Shown piece by piece: positions 62,186 through 64,000 of a DNA stretch of 64,000 nucleotides (the stretch's first letter is position 1; each line of letters opens with the position of its first letter). Source of the DNA: Streptomyces tibetensis (GTDB lineage: Bacteria > Actinomycetota > Actinomycetes > Streptomycetales > Streptomycetaceae). A model generated the notes under the pieces. It had not been told where the DNA came from and did not search any database. It worked only from the letters and a program-made list of their open reading frames with translations. A program made the translations under genes and the position numbers. The stretch is from positions 372,001-436,000 of the forward strand of contig NZ_SZVW01000002.1 in NCBI RefSeq assembly GCF_007655005.1, in the 5' to 3' direction.

Positions 62186-63628
62186 GTGGCGTCCCCTCGT
62201 CGCCGAACACCCCGACGCCGGGTCTGGCCCAAGATCAGGCTCCTGCTCCTCGTGGCGGTGGTCGCCGCCGGCGGCACGGCGCTGTATCCCGTGTGGAAGG
62301 CGGCGAACCCGGATCCGCCCGAGCTGAAGGTCCGCTACCGGACCGACACCCCCGCGACGGCCGCGGCGGCCAAGCCGTCGTTCGAGGTCTTCAACGACAC
62401 GGACAAGGCAGTGCCGTTGAGCGATGTGACGCTCCGGTACTGGTTCACCGCCGACAACGGCGCTTCGTACGCCTTCAACTGCGTCAACGCCGTCTTCGGC
62501 TGCTCGAACGTGGCCGGCCGGATCGTGGCGATGGGCAAGGCCGCCGACGCCGCCGACCACTACCTCGAGGTCCGGTTCACGGCCGCCGCGGGCAGCCTGA
62601 AGCCCGGCGCCAACAGCAAGGGCATCGACCTCCAGCTCTTCCGCACCGACCACAAGAAGCTCAAGCAGTCGGACGACCGCTCCTTCGACGCGGAGATGAC
62701 CAGCTACAAGGCGGCGGAGAAGGTCACCGCCTACAAGCGCGGTGTCCTCGTCTGGGGTGAGGAGCCGGACGGCACCGAGGCGAGCGACGACAAGAAGGCG
62801 GCGGCGAAGGCTTCTGCACCCGCCCCCGTTCCGGCCCCTCCGGCCGGCGTGCTGTTCGACGACTTCACCTACCAGGGCCCCAAGGACCCCGCCCTGTTCA
62901 AGCACGGCTGGCTCGTCCGCACCAGCAAGGGCGGCCCGGGCGTCGAGAACACCTGGTCGGCGAGCGGCGTCAGCTTCCCCACCGCCGAGGGCTCACACGC
63001 CGACGGCCAGGTGCTCAACCTGCGGGCGAGCACGGACGGCACCGAAGCCGGGACGAAACAGGCGAGCCTCGGCACCGCCGCGAGCAAGTTCCGCGACGGC
63101 ACCTACGCGGCCCGGATCCACTTCAGCGACGAGCCGTCCACCGGGGATTCCGGCGACCACGTCAACCAGACTTTCTACACCATCGGCGGCAAGGGCTCGA
63201 AGTACAGCGAGCTGGACAACGAGTACATGCCGAACGGCGGCTGGGGCCGGCCCGGCCCCAAGCTCGACACCGTGACCTGGTTCGACCACAAGACGAACGA
63301 CCGGGTCTACAAGACCACCAACAAGAGCCTCGACACCTGGCACACCGTGCTGATCCGGGTGAAGGACGGCGTCGTCGCCTACTGGCTCGACGGCAAGAAG
63401 CTCTTCCTCAGCAACGGCAAGTACGCCCCGCGTGCGGACATGTCCGTGAACTTCAACCACTGGTTCATCGATCTGCCGTTCAAGGGCGAGCGCGCCTGGG
63501 ACATGAAGGTGGACTGGCTCTACTACAACGCGAACGAAACCCTGTCGGCGAAGCAGGTGCAGTCCGCTGTCGACGGCTTCACCGACGAGGGCATGAACTA
63601 CTTCGACACGGTTCGGGAGTCCCGGTGA
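62186..63628 (+). CDS. Secreted/anchored CBM3 and GH16-like polysaccharide-active protein
   Basis: This 480-residue protein has an N-terminal membrane helix (IRLLLLVAVVAAGGTALYPVW) after a basic tail, so it is anchored to or secreted across the membrane. Residues about 48-180 form a family-3 cellulose-binding module (KPSFEVFNDTDKAVPLSDVT, then LRYWFTADNG). After a Lys/Ala/Pro linker comes a jelly-roll domain with ELDNEYMPNG, like the ExDxxE core of GH16 laminarinases. The exact activity is unknown. The start is GTG 62186, after AAGGAG. Its stop overlaps the next gene (GTGA). Confidence 0.8.
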   Translation: MASPRRRTPRRRVWPKIRLLLLVAVVAAGGTALYPVWKAANPDPPELKVRYRTDTPATAAAAKPSFEVFNDTDKAVPLSDVTLRYWFTADNGASYAFNCVNAVFGCSNVAGRIVAMGKAADAADHYLEVRFTAAAGSLKPGANSKGIDLQLFRTDHKKLKQSDDRSFDAEMTSYKAAEKVTAYKRGVLVWGEEPDGTEASDDKKAAAKASAPAPVPAPPAGVLFDDFTYQGPKDPALFKHGWLVRTSKGGPGVENTWSASGVSFPTAEGSHADGQVLNLRASTDGTEAGTKQASLGTAASKFRDGTYAARIHFSDEPSTGDSGDHVNQTFYTIGGKGSKYSELDNEYMPNGGWGRPGPKLDTVTWFDHKTNDRVYKTTNKSLDTWHTVLIRVKDGVVAYWLDGKKLFLSNGKYAPRADMSVNFNHWFIDLPFKGERAWDMKVDWLYYNANETLSAKQVQSAVDGFTDEGMNYFDTVRESR

Positions 63629-64000
63629 GGAAAAGGCGGTCCGGCGCCCACAGGCACGCTGCCGAGGCAATGGAGGACAAGCCGGTGGTGAGCAGGCGCT
63701 CCGCGCTGCTGATGGGCGGTACGGGAGGCGTCGCCATGGCCGGTGGCGGCGCGTGGCTGGGCAAGGTGGTGGCGCAGCCCGCCGCGGCCCCGGTCGCCGC
63801 GGGAGGCATCGGAGGCCTCACCACGCCTCCCCTCTACGCCCCCTCCGGCCGCCGCCCCAAGTACCGCCGGGCCACGTGGTCCCAGCAGTTCCAGTCCGGC
63901 CACGGCTGGACGCCGGGAGGTGCGGGCACCGCGTCGGCCGAGGCGAACGACACGTCCGTCTTCGTGCGCGGCACCCAGTCGGTGCGGGTGACCACGGGCG
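63625..64000 (+). CDS. Tat-exported protein, 5' part (continues beyond the window)
   Basis: The GTG at 63625 overlaps the previous stop, and the frame is open to the end of the window (125 codons seen). It begins with a basic tail and the Tat signal SRRSALLMGGTGGVAMAGGG. The first mature residues are PAAAPVAAGGIGGL, followed by a beta-rich segment (TWSQQFQSGHGWTPG). It is translated with the CBM3 protein and is probably another secreted polysaccharide-active enzyme, but the catalytic part is outside the window. Confidence 0.7.
   Translation, partial: MRKRRSGAHRHAAEAMEDKPVVSRRSALLMGGTGGVAMAGGGAWLGKVVAQPAAAPVAAGGIGGLTTPPLYAPSGRRPKYRRATWSQQFQSGHGWTPGGAGTASAEANDTSVFVRGTQSVRVTTG

Overview
The window is a high-GC chromosomal segment of a Streptomyces. 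Evidence: strong third-position G/C in every gene, frequent GTG starts, many ATGA/GTGA stop-start overlaps, several apparently leaderless starts, and the content itself (NgcE/MalE-like sugar importers, lipoproteins and Tat proteins, HemQ/HemY haem genes, DUF3000, TIGR04222, DUF4349). From memory, the order msrB-murC ... hemY-hemQ ... hemE-DUF3000-response regulator-RNase D-thiolase-fadB is part of the conserved Streptomyces core. No phage, IS element, CRISPR array, tRNA or rRNA was seen.

Region 1 (1-10935) is a glycan-utilisation locus. It holds the 3' end of a NEW3-domain glycosidase-like protein, a small SurA-like protein, a three-gene sugar ABC importer, a GH3 beta-glycosidase, a BadF-type (GlcNAc-kinase-like) sugar kinase, a GH5 mannosidase-like enzyme and a NagZ-type GH3 beta-N-acetylhexosaminidase. 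Together these resemble the N-glycan core (Man/GlcNAc) pathways known in actinobacteria. Region 2 (11104-14019) is one very large three-TM protein with an external type-1 periplasmic-binding domain and a degenerate NTPase-like inner part. Region 3 (14028-21472) has msrB, murC, a small USP-like gene, a RibD-type reductase, an AFG1/ZapE ATPase, then a secreted His-containing protein, a beta-carbonic anhydrase and a SulP transporter that probably act together in bicarbonate handling.

Region 4 (21642-31455) has a slipin with a repeat tail, a PhoX phosphatase next to PPK2, an ArsR-AHSA1 pair with a clear operator, a DAO-Rieske oxidoreductase, a small Cys protein, a small ABC exporter, a Pth2-like protein, a DUF7144-like membrane protein and a K+ channel. 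Region 5 (31456-37866) has a DUF692/MNIO multinuclear-iron oxidase fused to a second domain, then a betaine-type operon (aldehyde dehydrogenase, GMC oxidoreductase, APC permease). Region 6 (38251-51683) has DUF4142 and TIGR04222 proteins, a secreted tripeptidyl-aminopeptidase-like hydrolase, the coproporphyrin-dependent haem genes hemQ/hemY and hemE, a DUF4349 lipoprotein, an FAD-disulfide reductase, two head-to-head gene remnants, DUF3000, an orphan LuxR-type regulator and RNase D.

Region 7 (51792-58444) is a second sugar locus: binding protein, two permeases, a GH2 beta-mannosidase and a LacI repressor, with a LacI-type palindrome in the shared promoter region. Region 8 (58680-64000) has the fatty-acid oxidation pair (thiolase and FadB-like) and the start of a secreted polysaccharide-active operon (CBM3 plus GH16-like protein, then a Tat-exported protein cut by the window end).

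Beyond genes, the window is rich in small repeated DNA: a dispersed element found four times just after stop codons, always in the same orientation relative to a gene end; a short palindrome inserted in frame in two coding genes; and tandem arrays (42, 36, 24 and 18 bp, all multiples of three) at gene ends or between genes.
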